DNA of 64,000 nucleotides from Achromobacter sp. HZ34 (GTDB lineage Bacteria > Pseudomonadota > Gammaproteobacteria > Burkholderiales > Burkholderiaceae_B): assembly GCF_002209485.1 (NCBI RefSeq), contig NZ_NJIX01000001.1, positions 496,001 through 560,000 of the forward strand. The letters are read 5' to 3'. Both the position numbers and the translations under genes were made by a program. Below the pieces are notes generated by a model. That model saw only the letters and a list, made by a program, of their open reading frames with translations, searched no databases and was not told where the DNA came from. This document shows, piece after piece, positions 46,524 through 55,168 of this stretch (positions within the stretch are counted from its first letter, which is position 1; every line of letters starts with the position of its first letter).

Positions 46524-48110
46524 CTACTCCATCGCCGGTGCGATCTCGGCGGCCTTGCCTCCTTTCACCGGCGCCGTTTCGGCTGCGCGAACGAAAACAA
46601 ATGCCAGCAGGCCGGTGATCGCGGCCACGATCGCGGCGATCAGGCTGGTGTCGCCAAAGCCGCCCGCAAAGGCCGCCGCCGCCGCTGCATGAATGGCGTC
46701 CTGAGCCGAGTGCCCCAACATGCCGATGACCCCGCTCAAATCGCCCGAAGCAACGCGTTTTGCCGCGCTGGCCACCAGATCCGGAGCCAGTTCCTTGACG
46801 CTCTCCGAGGCCACGAAGCGTTTGGTCACGCCGGTCGACAGCACCGCGCCGAGCGCGGCCACGCCGACCAGCAACCCGACAAAACGCGTGGTGGCTGAAA
46901 TTCCGGATGCCATGCCGGCACGTTGCGCGGGCACCGCGCCCTGCATGACCTTGGCGGTTTCGCTGTTCAGCAGGCCGGCGCCGATACCCGCTATCAACAT
47001 GCCCACCGCGAATATCGGATAAGCAGCGTGCGCGGTCGAGAACGCGTACATGAGCAGATTGCCGGCCGTCGTGATTGCCAGGCCCAGGGTCAGCAGTACG
47101 CGGCCGGAATAGTGCGCGCCAAGTCCCGCGCCAAAGCGCGGCGTCAGGAACATGGGCAGGGCGAATGGCAACATCGCCACGCCGGCGGTAGCGGGCGCGA
47201 AGCCGTAGGCATTCTGCAGGAGCAGGGGCAGGAAAAAGATGAGGACCTGGGCGCCTCCCGCATAACCAAGCATGGCGAACGCCGAACCCAGGAACGTAGG
47301 CTGGCGAAACAGCGAGAAATCGACCATGGGGCGCAGCTGCCGCGCTTCGATGAAATAGAAACTGACCAGCAGTACGGCGGAGACCAGCAGGCGCGTCAGG
47401 ATATCCTTGCCGAGCCAGCCAAGATTGTTCCCGTCGATCAGGGCCCATATCAGGAAGAATAGTCCCGTGCTGAAGGTGACGATTCCCGCGTAGTCGAGGC
47501 GTTTGGCCTCGTGGTCGGACGATTCCTCGACCACCATGCATGCCGCGATGAACAGCACCGTACAGATCGGCAGATTCATCAGGAATGCCCAGCGCCAGCC
47601 GAACAGCGCGGTAATCACGCCGCCGATGATGGGACCGCAGGTGATGGCGATGCCCAGGCAGGCGCCCCAGAATGCGTAGGCCTTGGCACGTTCAGCGCCC
47701 GCGAACGTGTGATTGATTACGGCCAGGGAGGCCGTCAGGAGCAGGGCGGCGCCTATGCCCTGCAAAGCCCTGGCCAGATTGAGCATCAGTGCCGATGTCG
47801 CCATGCCGCAAAGCCCGGAAGCCACCGTGAATATGGCGATGCCTATCAGCATGGCCAATTTGCGGCCGTGCCGGTCGGCATAGGCGCCGGCCGCGAGCAG
47901 AAGGGCCGCGAAGGTGAGGATATAGGCGCTAACGACCCATTCGATTTCAGTAAAGGCAGCGCCGAGTGATCTGGCAATCGAGGGCAGGGCGACCGCGACG
48001 ATGTTTGAATCGAGCATGATCAATGACGAGATCAAGCCCATCGTGACGAGGACCAGGAATTTTCTTTTCGTCTCTGGCATGCGGGCGGACCACTTTGCAG
48101 GCTTACTCAT
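46524..48110 (-). CDS. MFS drug transporter, DHA2 (EmrB/QacA) family
   Basis: A 528-residue, 14-helix proton-driven exporter. It opens with LVTMGLISSLIMLDSNIVAV and ALPSIARSLGAAFTEIEWVV, then motif A (GAYADRHGRKLAMLIGIAI), motif B (NLARALQGIGAALLLTASLA) and motif C (GACLGIAITCGPIIGGVITA). The last third carries an Ala-rich periplasmic loop (SVKELAPDLVASAAKRVASG) typical of this family. Its ATG lies 8 nt inside the 3' end of the marR gene, preceded by AGGGGG. The MarR-MFS pairing implies ligand-inducible efflux. It converges on the exported hydrolase gene. Confidence 0.94.
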   Translation of the reverse strand: MSKPAKWSARMPETKRKFLVLVTMGLISSLIMLDSNIVAVALPSIARSLGAAFTEIEWVVSAYILTFAALLLAAGAYADRHGRKLAMLIGIAIFTVASGLCGMATSALMLNLARALQGIGAALLLTASLAVINHTFAGAERAKAYAFWGACLGIAITCGPIIGGVITALFGWRWAFLMNLPICTVLFIAACMVVEESSDHEAKRLDYAGIVTFSTGLFFLIWALIDGNNLGWLGKDILTRLLVSAVLLVSFYFIEARQLRPMVDFSLFRQPTFLGSAFAMLGYAGGAQVLIFFLPLLLQNAYGFAPATAGVAMLPFALPMFLTPRFGAGLGAHYSGRVLLTLGLAITTAGNLLMYAFSTAHAAYPIFAVGMLIAGIGAGLLNSETAKVMQGAVPAQRAGMASGISATTRFVGLLVGVAALGAVLSTGVTKRFVASESVKELAPDLVASAAKRVASGDLSGVIGMLGHSAQDAIHAAAAAAFAGGFGDTSLIAAIVAAITGLLAFVFVRAAETAPVKGGKAAEIAPAME

Positions 48111-48606
48111 GCCGGCCCCCTGGACGCCGCCCCGCCTGGTTGTTCTTCTGCGTTGCAGCGGACAGGTCGCCGTTGGCGATCGCCAGAAGCTGCGACCGGA
48201 GTAGGCGCGCCTGCGTCGATCCGAACGCCTGCTCGAAGCTGTCCTGCGCCTGCTGCCACAGGACGCTGGCCTGTGCGAGCTTTCGCTTACCCGCGGTGGT
48301 GAGCGAGACCAGTTTGCTTCTTCGATCCCTGTCGGAGGTCAGAACGGTAAGGAAGCCGTCTCGTTCGAGGGGACGCAGATTGCGCCCGATGGTGGTCCGG
48401 TCCAGGACGAGGGCGTCGGCAAGCTCCAATAATGTCGGCGGCCGGTCCGCCCAACGCGCAAGTTCCGCCAGGATGGCGTGCTGACTGGCGCCGAGGCCGA
48501 CAGGCGCCAGGGCCTCGTCATAGATCCGCGACATGCGCCGAGCCGCCTTGCGCAGCGCGCCACAGTTGCAGCGCGATTCCTGCCTTTCCCTGATTTCTTC
48601 AGCCAT
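48103..48606 (-). CDS. MarR-family transcriptional regulator
   Basis: About 167 residues. It has the MarR winged helix (SQHAILAELARWADRPPTLL, ELADALVLDRTTIGRNLRPL, ERDGFLTVLTSDRDRRSKLV) with flanking dimerisation helices. Two cysteines near the N-terminus (ESRCNCGALRKAARRMSRIY) are common in redox- or ligand-sensing relatives. It overlaps the efflux gene by 8 nt. A 15-bp perfect inverted repeat (48616-48665) begins 9 bp upstream of the start, a likely autoregulatory operator. The start at 48606 is chosen by alignment; the ribosome site is weak. Confidence 0.92.
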   Translation of the reverse strand: MAEEIRERQESRCNCGALRKAARRMSRIYDEALAPVGLGASQHAILAELARWADRPPTLLELADALVLDRTTIGRNLRPLERDGFLTVLTSDRDRRSKLVSLTTAGKRKLAQASVLWQQAQDSFEQAFGSTQARLLRSQLLAIANGDLSAATQKNNQAGRRPGGRHE

Positions 48607-48615
48607 TCGATATAT

Positions 48616-48665
48616 CCAATACATGCATATGCAACTAATTGGATAAGTGTATATGCATGTATTGG
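48616..48665. promoter_or_regulatory. Perfect 15-bp inverted repeat upstream of marR
   Basis: The arms CCAATACATGCATAT (48616-48630) and ATATGCATGTATTGG (48651-48665) are exactly complementary, separated by 20 nt of AT-rich sequence. Each arm contains its own ATGCAT palindrome, so two MarR dimers could bind. Confidence 0.75.
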
Positions 48666-48722
48666 GACGGTCAACGGGCGCAAAGCGGGGCAGGCGCAGC
48701 CCGCCCCGCCCGCGCCGCCCTG

Positions 48723-49742
48723 TCACCCGTCCAGCGTGATATGCCCGGCTTCGACGATCGCACGCCATTTGACGATTTCCGATGCGATCAGCTTGGAGAA
48801 CGCTGCCGGGCCGTCGGACACATTGTCGGAGCCGAAGGAGGCGATCACGTCACGGACCTTGGGCTTGCTGGCTGCCTTGATGGTGGCGGCGCTCAGGCGC
48901 GCGGCGATGTCAGGGGGGATACCGGCCGGGGCCAGCAGGCCATACCAGCCGCGCGCCTCGAAGCCCGGCAAGCCGCTTTCGGCCACGGTGGGTACGTCGG
49001 GCAGCAAGGCCGTGCGGGTGGGACTCGAAACGGCCAGGGCCCGCATGCGGCCGGCCTGGATGTGCGGCTGCACCAGCGCCAGATTCTCGAAGGCGTACAG
49101 GACTTCGCCAGCGATCACCGCCACCACCGCCGGCGCACCGCCCTTGTAGGGAACGTGGGTCGCGCGGACATTGGCTTTCTGCTTCAGCATTTCACCGGCC
49201 AGATGCTGCGGCGTGCCGGTGCCCGCGGACCCGTAGAAAGGCGGCTTGCTTTCGCTGGCCTTCAGATGGGCGAGCAGATCCTTGAAGCTGTGGATCCCGG
49301 ACTTGCTGCTGGTGACGACCACCAGGGGCGTGGCAGCCAGCAACGATATCGGTGTGAAGTCCCGCGTGGGATCGTAGGTCAGGTTCTTGTAGAGCGAGAC
49401 GTTGATCGCCAGGGGGCCGCTGGCACCGAGCAGCAGGGTGTAGGGATCCTTGGCGGCCCTGGCCACATAAGCGGTGCCGATATTCCCACCCGCGCCGGGC
49501 CTGTCTTCCACGATGGCGGGTTGGCCCAGGTCCTGGGACAACTCCGCGCCGACCAGCCGGGCAAGGATGTCGACGATGCCACCCGGCGGATAGGCGTTGA
49601 CGATGCGCAGCGGCTGGGTAGGCCAGGCGCTACTGGCGCGCGCCTCGGACAGCCCCAGTCCAGGCGTGAGCGTACAGGTGGCCAGCGCGGCGGCGGAGGC
49701 CCCGGTGCCGAGAAAATCACTAAGGAACTGGCGTCGATTCAT
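48723..49742 (-). CDS. Bug-family tripartite tricarboxylate receptor
   Basis: A 339-residue periplasmic solute-binding protein of the TctC/Bug family, which bind carboxylates and related ligands. It has a twin-arginine-like export signal (MNRRQFLSDFLGTGASAAAL), then WPTQPLRIVNAYPPGGIVDI, AIVEDRPGAGGNIGTAYVAR, YGSAGTGTPQHLAGEMLKQK, ATHVPYKGGAPAVVAVIAGE and LPDVPTVAESGLPGFEARGW. No TctA or TctB gene is adjacent, as is usual for Bug proteins in Bordetella-type genomes. It is downstream of the dioxygenase gene on the same strand, with GGGAGGAG before the ATG. Confidence 0.94.
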   Translation of the reverse strand: MNRRQFLSDFLGTGASAAALATCTLTPGLGLSEARASSAWPTQPLRIVNAYPPGGIVDILARLVGAELSQDLGQPAIVEDRPGAGGNIGTAYVARAAKDPYTLLLGASGPLAINVSLYKNLTYDPTRDFTPISLLAATPLVVVTSSKSGIHSFKDLLAHLKASESKPPFYGSAGTGTPQHLAGEMLKQKANVRATHVPYKGGAPAVVAVIAGEVLYAFENLALVQPHIQAGRMRALAVSSPTRTALLPDVPTVAESGLPGFEARGWYGLLAPAGIPPDIAARLSAATIKAASKPKVRDVIASFGSDNVSDGPAAFSKLIASEIVKWRAIVEAGHITLDG

Positions 49743-49856
49743 GTTTGTCTCCTCCCTTCTTTTGAGGGATATCGGGCTTTGTCTCGGGTCCCGCCATGGG
49801 CCCGGGTCAAAGCCTCTGCTTCAGGTCTTTGCGACAGCCCGGGTTACGGGCCCGTC

Positions 49857-50933
49857 TCAGGCCGTCGCCAGGGAAAAATTGAGTTTGGTGCCCTGGACGA
49901 TGATGCCGCCGCGTTCACCGGGCGTAAGCGAACCATAGCGGGCCGCGAACGATGGCGGCAGCCTGCGCGCCTCCTTGGGAGCGAGCCACAGGCGCAGCAG
50001 GTGACGCTTGCGCTCCGGCTCAGGCCAATCCTCGAAATCCGTGCGCGAGTGCAGGATCTGATGGTTATGCAGGAACTGCATGTCGCCCGGGCGGAACTCC
50101 ATCTGCAGGCAGAACATGGGATCGTTGGCCAGCGTATCCAGCAGCGCCAGCGCCTCCTGCTCCTTGTCGGTCAAACGGCGCGCTTGGGCGAAATGTTGCT
50201 GGGCACTGCGTATGTACTGGCCGACGTAGATGGTGGTGAGCTGGTCGTCCAGCCAATTGAACACGGGCACGTCGAACCAGGGCAGGGCGCCTTCAGGCAC
50301 CTCGCCCCGGCGGTCTGTCGGAAAGGCATGAAAGAGCTGCTCGGCCAGGTCGGGCCGGCGCTCCATCATGGCGTTGTACAGGGAAACGGAACTGACGATG
50401 CGGCTCTCGCCGCCGGAGCGCGACGTCTTCAGGCACAGCAGGCCGACGATGTCACAGGAATCCGTGTGGTACTCCAGCTGGCGATTGGTCTGGTAGTAGC
50501 GGGTCGCGGGCTTGTTGATGTCGGCCCCGGTGTCGCGGACATGGCCCAGCAAATGCCCGGCCGCATTCTGCGAACGAAAACTGCCGAACCAGGCGCCCAT
50601 GCCCAGGTAGGCGATGGCCGCTTCTTCCACCGAATACCGCTCGACGGGGAAGCCGCGGATCAGTACGAATCCTCTGCCATTGAGCACTTCCTCGCGCATG
50701 GCCGACAAGCGCGGGCCCAGCGACGGCAGCTGGAAACTTGGACGAGAGATATCCTCGAAGGGGCGTCCGGATGCATGATGCTGCTGGATGGCGGCATCGA
50801 TCTCGCCGATCTCGGCGGTGGACAGCTGTTCGATCCAGCGGGTATCGCGGGCCATGTCGGCCCCCAGCCACGCGCCCGGTCCGTCGATGCGGCTGGGCAA
50901 GGCAGGGGTGTGATTCATCGCAGCGGTCGGCAT
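49857..50933 (-). CDS. TauD/TfdA-like Fe(II)/2-oxoglutarate dioxygenase
   Basis: A 358-residue member of the TauD/TfdA fold. The metal facial triad is visible: His156 and Asp158 in QLEYHTDSCD and His295 in NHQILHSRTDF; Arg314 in HLLRLWLAP would bind 2-oxoglutarate. The N-terminal GFVLIRGFPVERYSVEEAAI also fits. Such enzymes hydroxylate or cleave taurine, sulphonates, herbicides or betaines; the ligand is unknown, though the Bug receptor encoded downstream may import it. The ATG has AAAGGAG upstream. A LysR gene is divergent. Confidence 0.9.
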   Translation of the reverse strand: MPTAAMNHTPALPSRIDGPGAWLGADMARDTRWIEQLSTAEIGEIDAAIQQHHASGRPFEDISRPSFQLPSLGPRLSAMREEVLNGRGFVLIRGFPVERYSVEEAAIAYLGMGAWFGSFRSQNAAGHLLGHVRDTGADINKPATRYYQTNRQLEYHTDSCDIVGLLCLKTSRSGGESRIVSSVSLYNAMMERRPDLAEQLFHAFPTDRRGEVPEGALPWFDVPVFNWLDDQLTTIYVGQYIRSAQQHFAQARRLTDKEQEALALLDTLANDPMFCLQMEFRPGDMQFLHNHQILHSRTDFEDWPEPERKRHLLRLWLAPKEARRLPPSFAARYGSLTPGERGGIIVQGTKLNFSLATA

Positions 50934-51024
50934 GGCCGGTCTCCTTTTGATAATTGCGCTTGTGCTCGCGTTGGAACGTCGATATAAGTCTAGTGAGCGG
51001 ACGAAATCGCAGCCAGCGAAGAAT

Positions 51025-51034
51025 ATTGATCAAT
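51025..51034. promoter_or_regulatory. Palindrome in the LysR/dioxygenase intergenic region
   Basis: ATTGATCAAT is a perfect 10-bp palindrome, about 20 bp before the LysR start, flanked by CGAAG (51017-51021) and CTTCG (51041-51045). It may be the regulator's box for autoregulation and for the divergent dioxygenase gene. Confidence 0.4.
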
Positions 51035-51053
51035 TTATCGCTTCGATGAATAA

Positions 51054-52019
51054 ATGAATTTCGCCAACATCACCTTGAAGCAGTTGCGAGCCTTCGCGGC
51101 GGTGGCCCGCGAGGGCAGCTTCACCAGGGCGTCGGAGAAGCTCCATGTCACGCAGTCGACCCTGACGACCTCGGTCAAGATCCTGGAGGATGAGATAGGC
51201 ATGCGGCTGTTCGACCGCTCGACCCGGGCCGTGACGCTGACCCTGCAGGGGGAACGCTTCCTTCCCGCGGCGGAACGCATGCTGCGCGATCTGTCGGAGT
51301 CCCTGGACGAATTGCGCCTGGCCGCCACGCGGCAGCGGGGCTCGGCGGTGGTTGCCGCGGCAGCGTCATTCATCAACTACGTGATGTCGCCCGCCGTCAT
51401 CCATCTGGCTGAGCGCTACCCCGGCATTACCGTGCGCATGCGCGAGGAAACTACCGAGGGCGTCTGCCGGCAGGTCCTGTCCGGTGAAGCGGATTTCGGG
51501 GTGACCACCTTGTTCCAACCGGTGCCGTCCCTGGACACGGCGCTGATCCTGCGCGATGCCTATGGCGCCGTCTTCCGCGAAGGGCATGACTTGATGGCGA
51601 CCGCCGAGCCGATTCCCTGGAGCCGGCTGTCGGCGCATACGATGGTGGCCTTGCATCCTTCGAACGGGATACGCGCGCTGGTCGACCTGCATCCCAAGAT
51701 TCCCGCGCGCCACAAGCATCCGGACTACGAGGTTGGATCCATGTCGTCGCTGTTTCCGCTGCTGGCGCGCGGCCTGGGCTTCGCTGCCTTGCCCGCGCTT
51801 GCGGCGCAGCCACTGGTTGCCGGAGGGCTGCGATTCAAGCCCCTGGCCAAGCCGGTGCTGCGCCGCAGCCTGTATGTGGTCAAGAAGCGCGGGCGGGGGC
51901 TGTCGCCCTCGGCGACGGCGCTGCTTGAGGCCATGACCGAAGCGGTACAGCGCATCGAACGCCATCCGCAGATGGAGGTCGTGTTCAACGAGGAGAAAAT
52001 GCGGGCCTTTTGTGGTTGA
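51054..52019 (+). CDS. LysR-family transcriptional regulator
   Basis: A 321-residue LysR regulator. The DNA-binding domain is at the N-terminus (MNFANITLKQLRAFAAVARE, SFTRASEKLHVTQSTLTTSV, LEDEIGMRLFDRSTRAVTLT). The effector domain follows (SFINYVMSPAVIHLAERYPG, GVCRQVLSGEADFGVTTLF, HTMVALHPSNGIRALVDLHP). It is divergent from the dioxygenase-Bug operon with 120 bp between starts and probably activates that operon. A tandem GAAACCCGTG-type repeat begins at its stop codon. Confidence 0.93.
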   Translation: MNFANITLKQLRAFAAVAREGSFTRASEKLHVTQSTLTTSVKILEDEIGMRLFDRSTRAVTLTLQGERFLPAAERMLRDLSESLDELRLAATRQRGSAVVAAAASFINYVMSPAVIHLAERYPGITVRMREETTEGVCRQVLSGEADFGVTTLFQPVPSLDTALILRDAYGAVFREGHDLMATAEPIPWSRLSAHTMVALHPSNGIRALVDLHPKIPARHKHPDYEVGSMSSLFPLLARGLGFAALPALAAQPLVAGGLRFKPLAKPVLRRSLYVVKKRGRGLSPSATALLEAMTEAVQRIERHPQMEVVFNEEKMRAFCG

Positions 52020-52070
52020 AACCCGTGCTTGAAACCGTGGTTGAAACCCGTGACTGAAACCCGCGGTCAA
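52016..52070. repeat. Short tandem repeat after the LysR stop
   Basis: Four degenerate units of TTGAAACCCGTG (12-14 nt, the second lacking one C, the last ending CGCGG) follow each other, with a partial TCAAACC at the end. The array starts at the LysR stop codon. Origin is probably slippage. Confidence 0.6.
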
Positions 52071-52131
52071 ACCCTGCCGCTGGTTCGCCCCGCAGGTCTG
52101 CCCGCCTCGTTGGCAGCGATCGATGCAGAAA

Positions 52132-52899
52132 TCAATCCAGCCCCAGCAAACGCTCGGTCTCACGCGCCAGGCTGACCAGGCGCGGCCCGATATCGGCGGC
52201 GCGCTCACGGTAGGGCCCATCGCAAGCCGGTACACCGCAGTTGAATACATAGAGCAGCGACTGATAGGGCCTGGCCAAGGGCGCGGCGAAACCGAGCGCA
52301 TCCGGCCGCCACTGCATGTTGTTGCCGCAATAGCCCTTGCTCTCCAAATCCCGTCGGGCGGCAGGCAAGGTGTCTATATGGGCGGCGTAGTGCGCCGGAT
52401 CGGCCACGCGCAGCTGGTTCAGGACGCTGCTGCGTTCCTCAACCGTCGCGCGCGATAACCACGCCTTGCCGGCGGCGCTGGACAATAGCGGCAAGGCCGC
52501 ACCGATGTCGGGCCTGGTTTGCAACGCTTCATTGGAGCGAGCGGACTCCACATAGACCATCTGCAAGCGATCCCGCACGACCAGCGACACGGCGCCGCGG
52601 ACATGGTCGGCCAGCTGTTTCATCAACGGCCGTGCCAGTTGCCGTATCTGCATGCTGGCAAGCAAGGGATAGCTGAGCGCCAGGACCGATGCGCCAAGAC
52701 GATAGCGAGGCGGCGTACCGCTGCGGCGCAGATAGCCGAGTTCCACCAGGGTATGCGTCAGGCGCGCCACGGCGCTCCTGGACATGCCGGTCTGCAGCGC
52801 GAAGTCCTTGTTGGCGAGCACGGGTGAATCGGCGCTGAAGCAGGCCAGGATATCCAGCCCATGGGCCAGCGTGGTCGCGAAGTCAGCATCCTTAGCCAC
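52132..52899 (-). CDS. IclR-family transcriptional regulator (tandem paralogue 1)
   Basis: A 255-residue IclR protein: winged helix (FALQTGMSRSAVARLTHTLV, ELGYLRRSGTPPRYRLGASV) and effector domain (LARPLMKQLADHVRGAVSLV, ARSNEALQTRPDIGAALPLL, SSAAGKAWLSRATVEERSSV). It closely resembles the gene just upstream; both have DFATTLAHGLDIL-like/GFATTLAHGLALL starts and LSYPLLASxxxRQLARP. The GTG at 52899 overlaps the upstream gene's stop, which argues for coupling; a TTG start at 52911 is also possible. It probably helps control the divergent acyl-CoA operon. Confidence 0.9.
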   Translation of the reverse strand: MAKDADFATTLAHGLDILACFSADSPVLANKDFALQTGMSRSAVARLTHTLVELGYLRRSGTPPRYRLGASVLALSYPLLASMQIRQLARPLMKQLADHVRGAVSLVVRDRLQMVYVESARSNEALQTRPDIGAALPLLSSAAGKAWLSRATVEERSSVLNQLRVADPAHYAAHIDTLPAARRDLESKGYCGNNMQWRPDALGFAAPLARPYQSLLYVFNCGVPACDGPYRERAADIGPRLVSLARETERLLGLD

Positions 52900-53767
52900 G
52901 CAGCGTCCCAACGGCCGTGGCGGCCCCAGCGATTGCGTTCGCCCCAGCGGTTGCGTCCGCTCCAGTCGCTTCGTCCACTACGGCAGGAATGGCCTTGTCC
53001 ATCTTCGCCGCCAGCGCGATGAGCTTGGGCGCGATGCGGGCGCGTAGTTCATTGCCACGCAGCCGGCGCACGGGAATGCCGCAATTAAAGACCAGGATTT
53101 CGCCATCCACCGGTTTGCCCGCAGGCACCGCGACGGCGTGCACGTCGGCATGCCATTCTCCCTCGGCAACGCAGTAGCCGAATTCCGCATAGTCCTGCCG
53201 GGCCTGCTCCCAGGCGGGTTGATAGCGCTTCCAGGCGGCCGCGTCGCTGGCGCGCAAGGCATCCAGCGCCGTCCGGCCCTGCGGATCTCCCCGCGCGTCG
53301 GCCTGCGCCAGCCACGCCCGGCCCATGGCGGAGGACAATAGCGGCAGCAATGCACCGATATCCGGTCGAAACGCAACGGCATCGTGTCCCCGGCAGGTTT
53401 CCAGATAGACCATATGCAAGCCGTGATGCATGCCCAGCGATGCGGAGCCGCCGGCGGCGTCGGCCAGCCGCTTCATATGGGGCCGTGCGAGTTGGCGCAG
53501 CTTGATGCTGGCCAGCAGCGGATAGCTCAAGGAAAGCAGGGCCGGCCCGAGCAGATAGCGGCGCAGGCCGGCGTCGTAACGCAGCAGGCCGCGCTGCATC
53601 AAAGTGGTGGTCAACCTTGAAATGGTGGCCTTCGACAGCCCGGTACGGTCGGCCAGTTCGCGATTGCTGAGGGCCGGCTCGCCATGGCGAAAAGTTTGCA
53701 GCAAGGCCAGTCCATGCGCCAGGGTCGTGGCGAATCCGGGATCGGCGTGCAAGGGGCTGCGGGGCAT
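52892..53767 (-). CDS. IclR-family transcriptional regulator (tandem paralogue 2)
   Basis: A 291-residue IclR protein with winged helix (RELADRTGLSKATISRLTTT, LMQRGLLRYDAGLRRYLLGP) and effector domain (MKRLADAAGGSASLGMHHGL, HMVYLETCRGHDAVAFRPDI, GALLPLLSSAMGRAWLAQAD). It is longer than its tandem partner because of an Ala/Thr/Gly-rich C-terminal tail (ATAGANAIAGAATAVGTLRG). It is divergent from the acyl-CoA dehydrogenase gene (171 bp between starts) and is the first gene of the two-gene regulator operon. Confidence 0.9.
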   Translation of the reverse strand: MPRSPLHADPGFATTLAHGLALLQTFRHGEPALSNRELADRTGLSKATISRLTTTLMQRGLLRYDAGLRRYLLGPALLSLSYPLLASIKLRQLARPHMKRLADAAGGSASLGMHHGLHMVYLETCRGHDAVAFRPDIGALLPLLSSAMGRAWLAQADARGDPQGRTALDALRASDAAAWKRYQPAWEQARQDYAEFGYCVAEGEWHADVHAVAVPAGKPVDGEILVFNCGIPVRRLRGNELRARIAPKLIALAAKMDKAIPAVVDEATGADATAGANAIAGAATAVGTLRG

Positions 53768-53938
53768 GGGCGTTGGACTATTGCGTGATTGCCGTGGCAG
53801 ATCATAGCGCTACCCAAGCCTGGAAAGGAGGGACGGCGTTCAAAATAACGAAACAGAAGTCTCGGAATTTCCGCGCCTTTGCTAGCCTGCGGCAATAGCC
53901 TCCCCGACAGAGGAAAGGCAGGCAATCAGGAGACATGA

Positions 53939-55105
53939 GTGATACGCGACCCCGAAGGTTTCGAGACTTTCATCGACTCGCTGCGCAAGTTCGTGCGCGA
54001 GCGTCTGGCGCCGCGCGAGGCGGAAGTAGCCCGCTTGAACGACGTGCCGGCGGATCTCGTGCAGGCGATGGCGGCGCAGGGGCTGTTTGGCTACTCCATC
54101 CCGCAAGCCTACGGCGGCGCGGGCATGACCACCGAAGAGCTGATCCGGGCCGCCCTGGAGTTGTCGCAATGCTCCGTGGCGTTCCGGGCGCGCGTCGGCA
54201 CCAATACGGGTATCGGCTCGGAGGCCCTGGTCGCCGACGGCACGGAAGCGCAAAAGGCAGCGTACCTGCCCAGGTTGGCCAGCGGCGAAGTGACCGGCTG
54301 CTTTGCGCTGACCGAGCCGAGCGCTGGTTCCGATGCCACGGCGCTACGCACGTCGGCGGTACGAGACGGCGACCATTACGTGCTCAACGGTGAGAAGTGC
54401 TTCATCACCAATGCGCCACTGGCGGATTTCTTCACGGTCATGGCGCGCACCGATCCCGACCAGCCCGGCGCGAAGGGGATTACCGCCTTCCTCGTGGAGC
54501 GGGGCACGCCGGGCCTGTCGACGGGTGAGCCGTACGACAAGATGGGGCAGGCTGGCTCGCCGGTGTCCGCGGTCTACTTGAACGATTGCCGGGTGCCCGC
54601 AAGCAACATCATCGGGGGCCGTGAAGGGCAGGGCTTCAAGACGGCCATGAAGGTCTTGAACAAGCAGCGCATACACCTGGCGGCCTTGTGCGTGGGGCCC
54701 GCCATACGGATGCTGGACGACACCATGCGTTTCGTGGCTGAAAGAGAGCAATTCGGTCGGCCATTGATGGATTTCCAGCTGGTGCAGGCCATGCTGGCCG
54801 ATTGCCAGACGGAAATACAAGCCGCGCGCGCGCTGATCCTGCAGACCGCCCGTGAACGTGACGCCGGGCAGGACGTGACGCTGAATGCGTCGATCTGCAA
54901 ATACTTCGCTTCAGAAATGTGCGGCCGTGTCGCCGATCGTTGCGTGCAGATGCACGGCGGCTACGGCTACATCAGCGATTACGGCATCGAAAGGTTCTAT
55001 CGAGACGTCAGGTTGTTCCGCCTGTACGAGGGAACCAGCCAGATCCATCAGCTGACCATCGCCAGGAACACCTTGACCCAGGCAGGCTACACGCCCGGAA
55101 GATAA
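53939..55105 (+). CDS. Acyl-CoA dehydrogenase family protein
   Basis: A 388-residue FAD flavoenzyme that would introduce a 2,3 double bond into an acyl-CoA. Family segments are CFALTEPSAGSDATALRTSA (substrate/FAD loop), DHYVLNGEKCFITNAPLADF, REQFGRPLMDFQLVQAMLAD, CVQMHGGYGYISDYGIERFY and LYEGTSQIHQLTIARNTLTQ. Glu364 sits where the catalytic base of short- and medium-chain enzymes lies. Translation begins at a GTG at 53939, 6 nt after AGGAG; an ATG four bases upstream is in another frame. It is the first gene of the acyl-CoA operon. Confidence 0.94.
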   Translation: MIRDPEGFETFIDSLRKFVRERLAPREAEVARLNDVPADLVQAMAAQGLFGYSIPQAYGGAGMTTEELIRAALELSQCSVAFRARVGTNTGIGSEALVADGTEAQKAAYLPRLASGEVTGCFALTEPSAGSDATALRTSAVRDGDHYVLNGEKCFITNAPLADFFTVMARTDPDQPGAKGITAFLVERGTPGLSTGEPYDKMGQAGSPVSAVYLNDCRVPASNIIGGREGQGFKTAMKVLNKQRIHLAALCVGPAIRMLDDTMRFVAEREQFGRPLMDFQLVQAMLADCQTEIQAARALILQTARERDAGQDVTLNASICKYFASEMCGRVADRCVQMHGGYGYISDYGIERFYRDVRLFRLYEGTSQIHQLTIARNTLTQAGYTPGR

Positions 55106-55168
55106 GTAGTACCTAAAGGGACCGCGGTCTGCAGAAACCGCCGGCCCATCAATCCAAAGGAGACTTCG

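Noticed and set aside
48639-50987. A 782-codon plus-strand frame over the Bug and dioxygenase genes
   Set aside because: It runs through two genes with strong family motifs on the other strand and has no motif of its own.
53935-54393. An ATG start four bases before the chosen GTG of the first acyl-CoA dehydrogenase
   Set aside because: It opens a different frame giving an Arg/Gly-rich shadow; the GTG frame gives the conserved enzyme and has better spacing to AGGAG.
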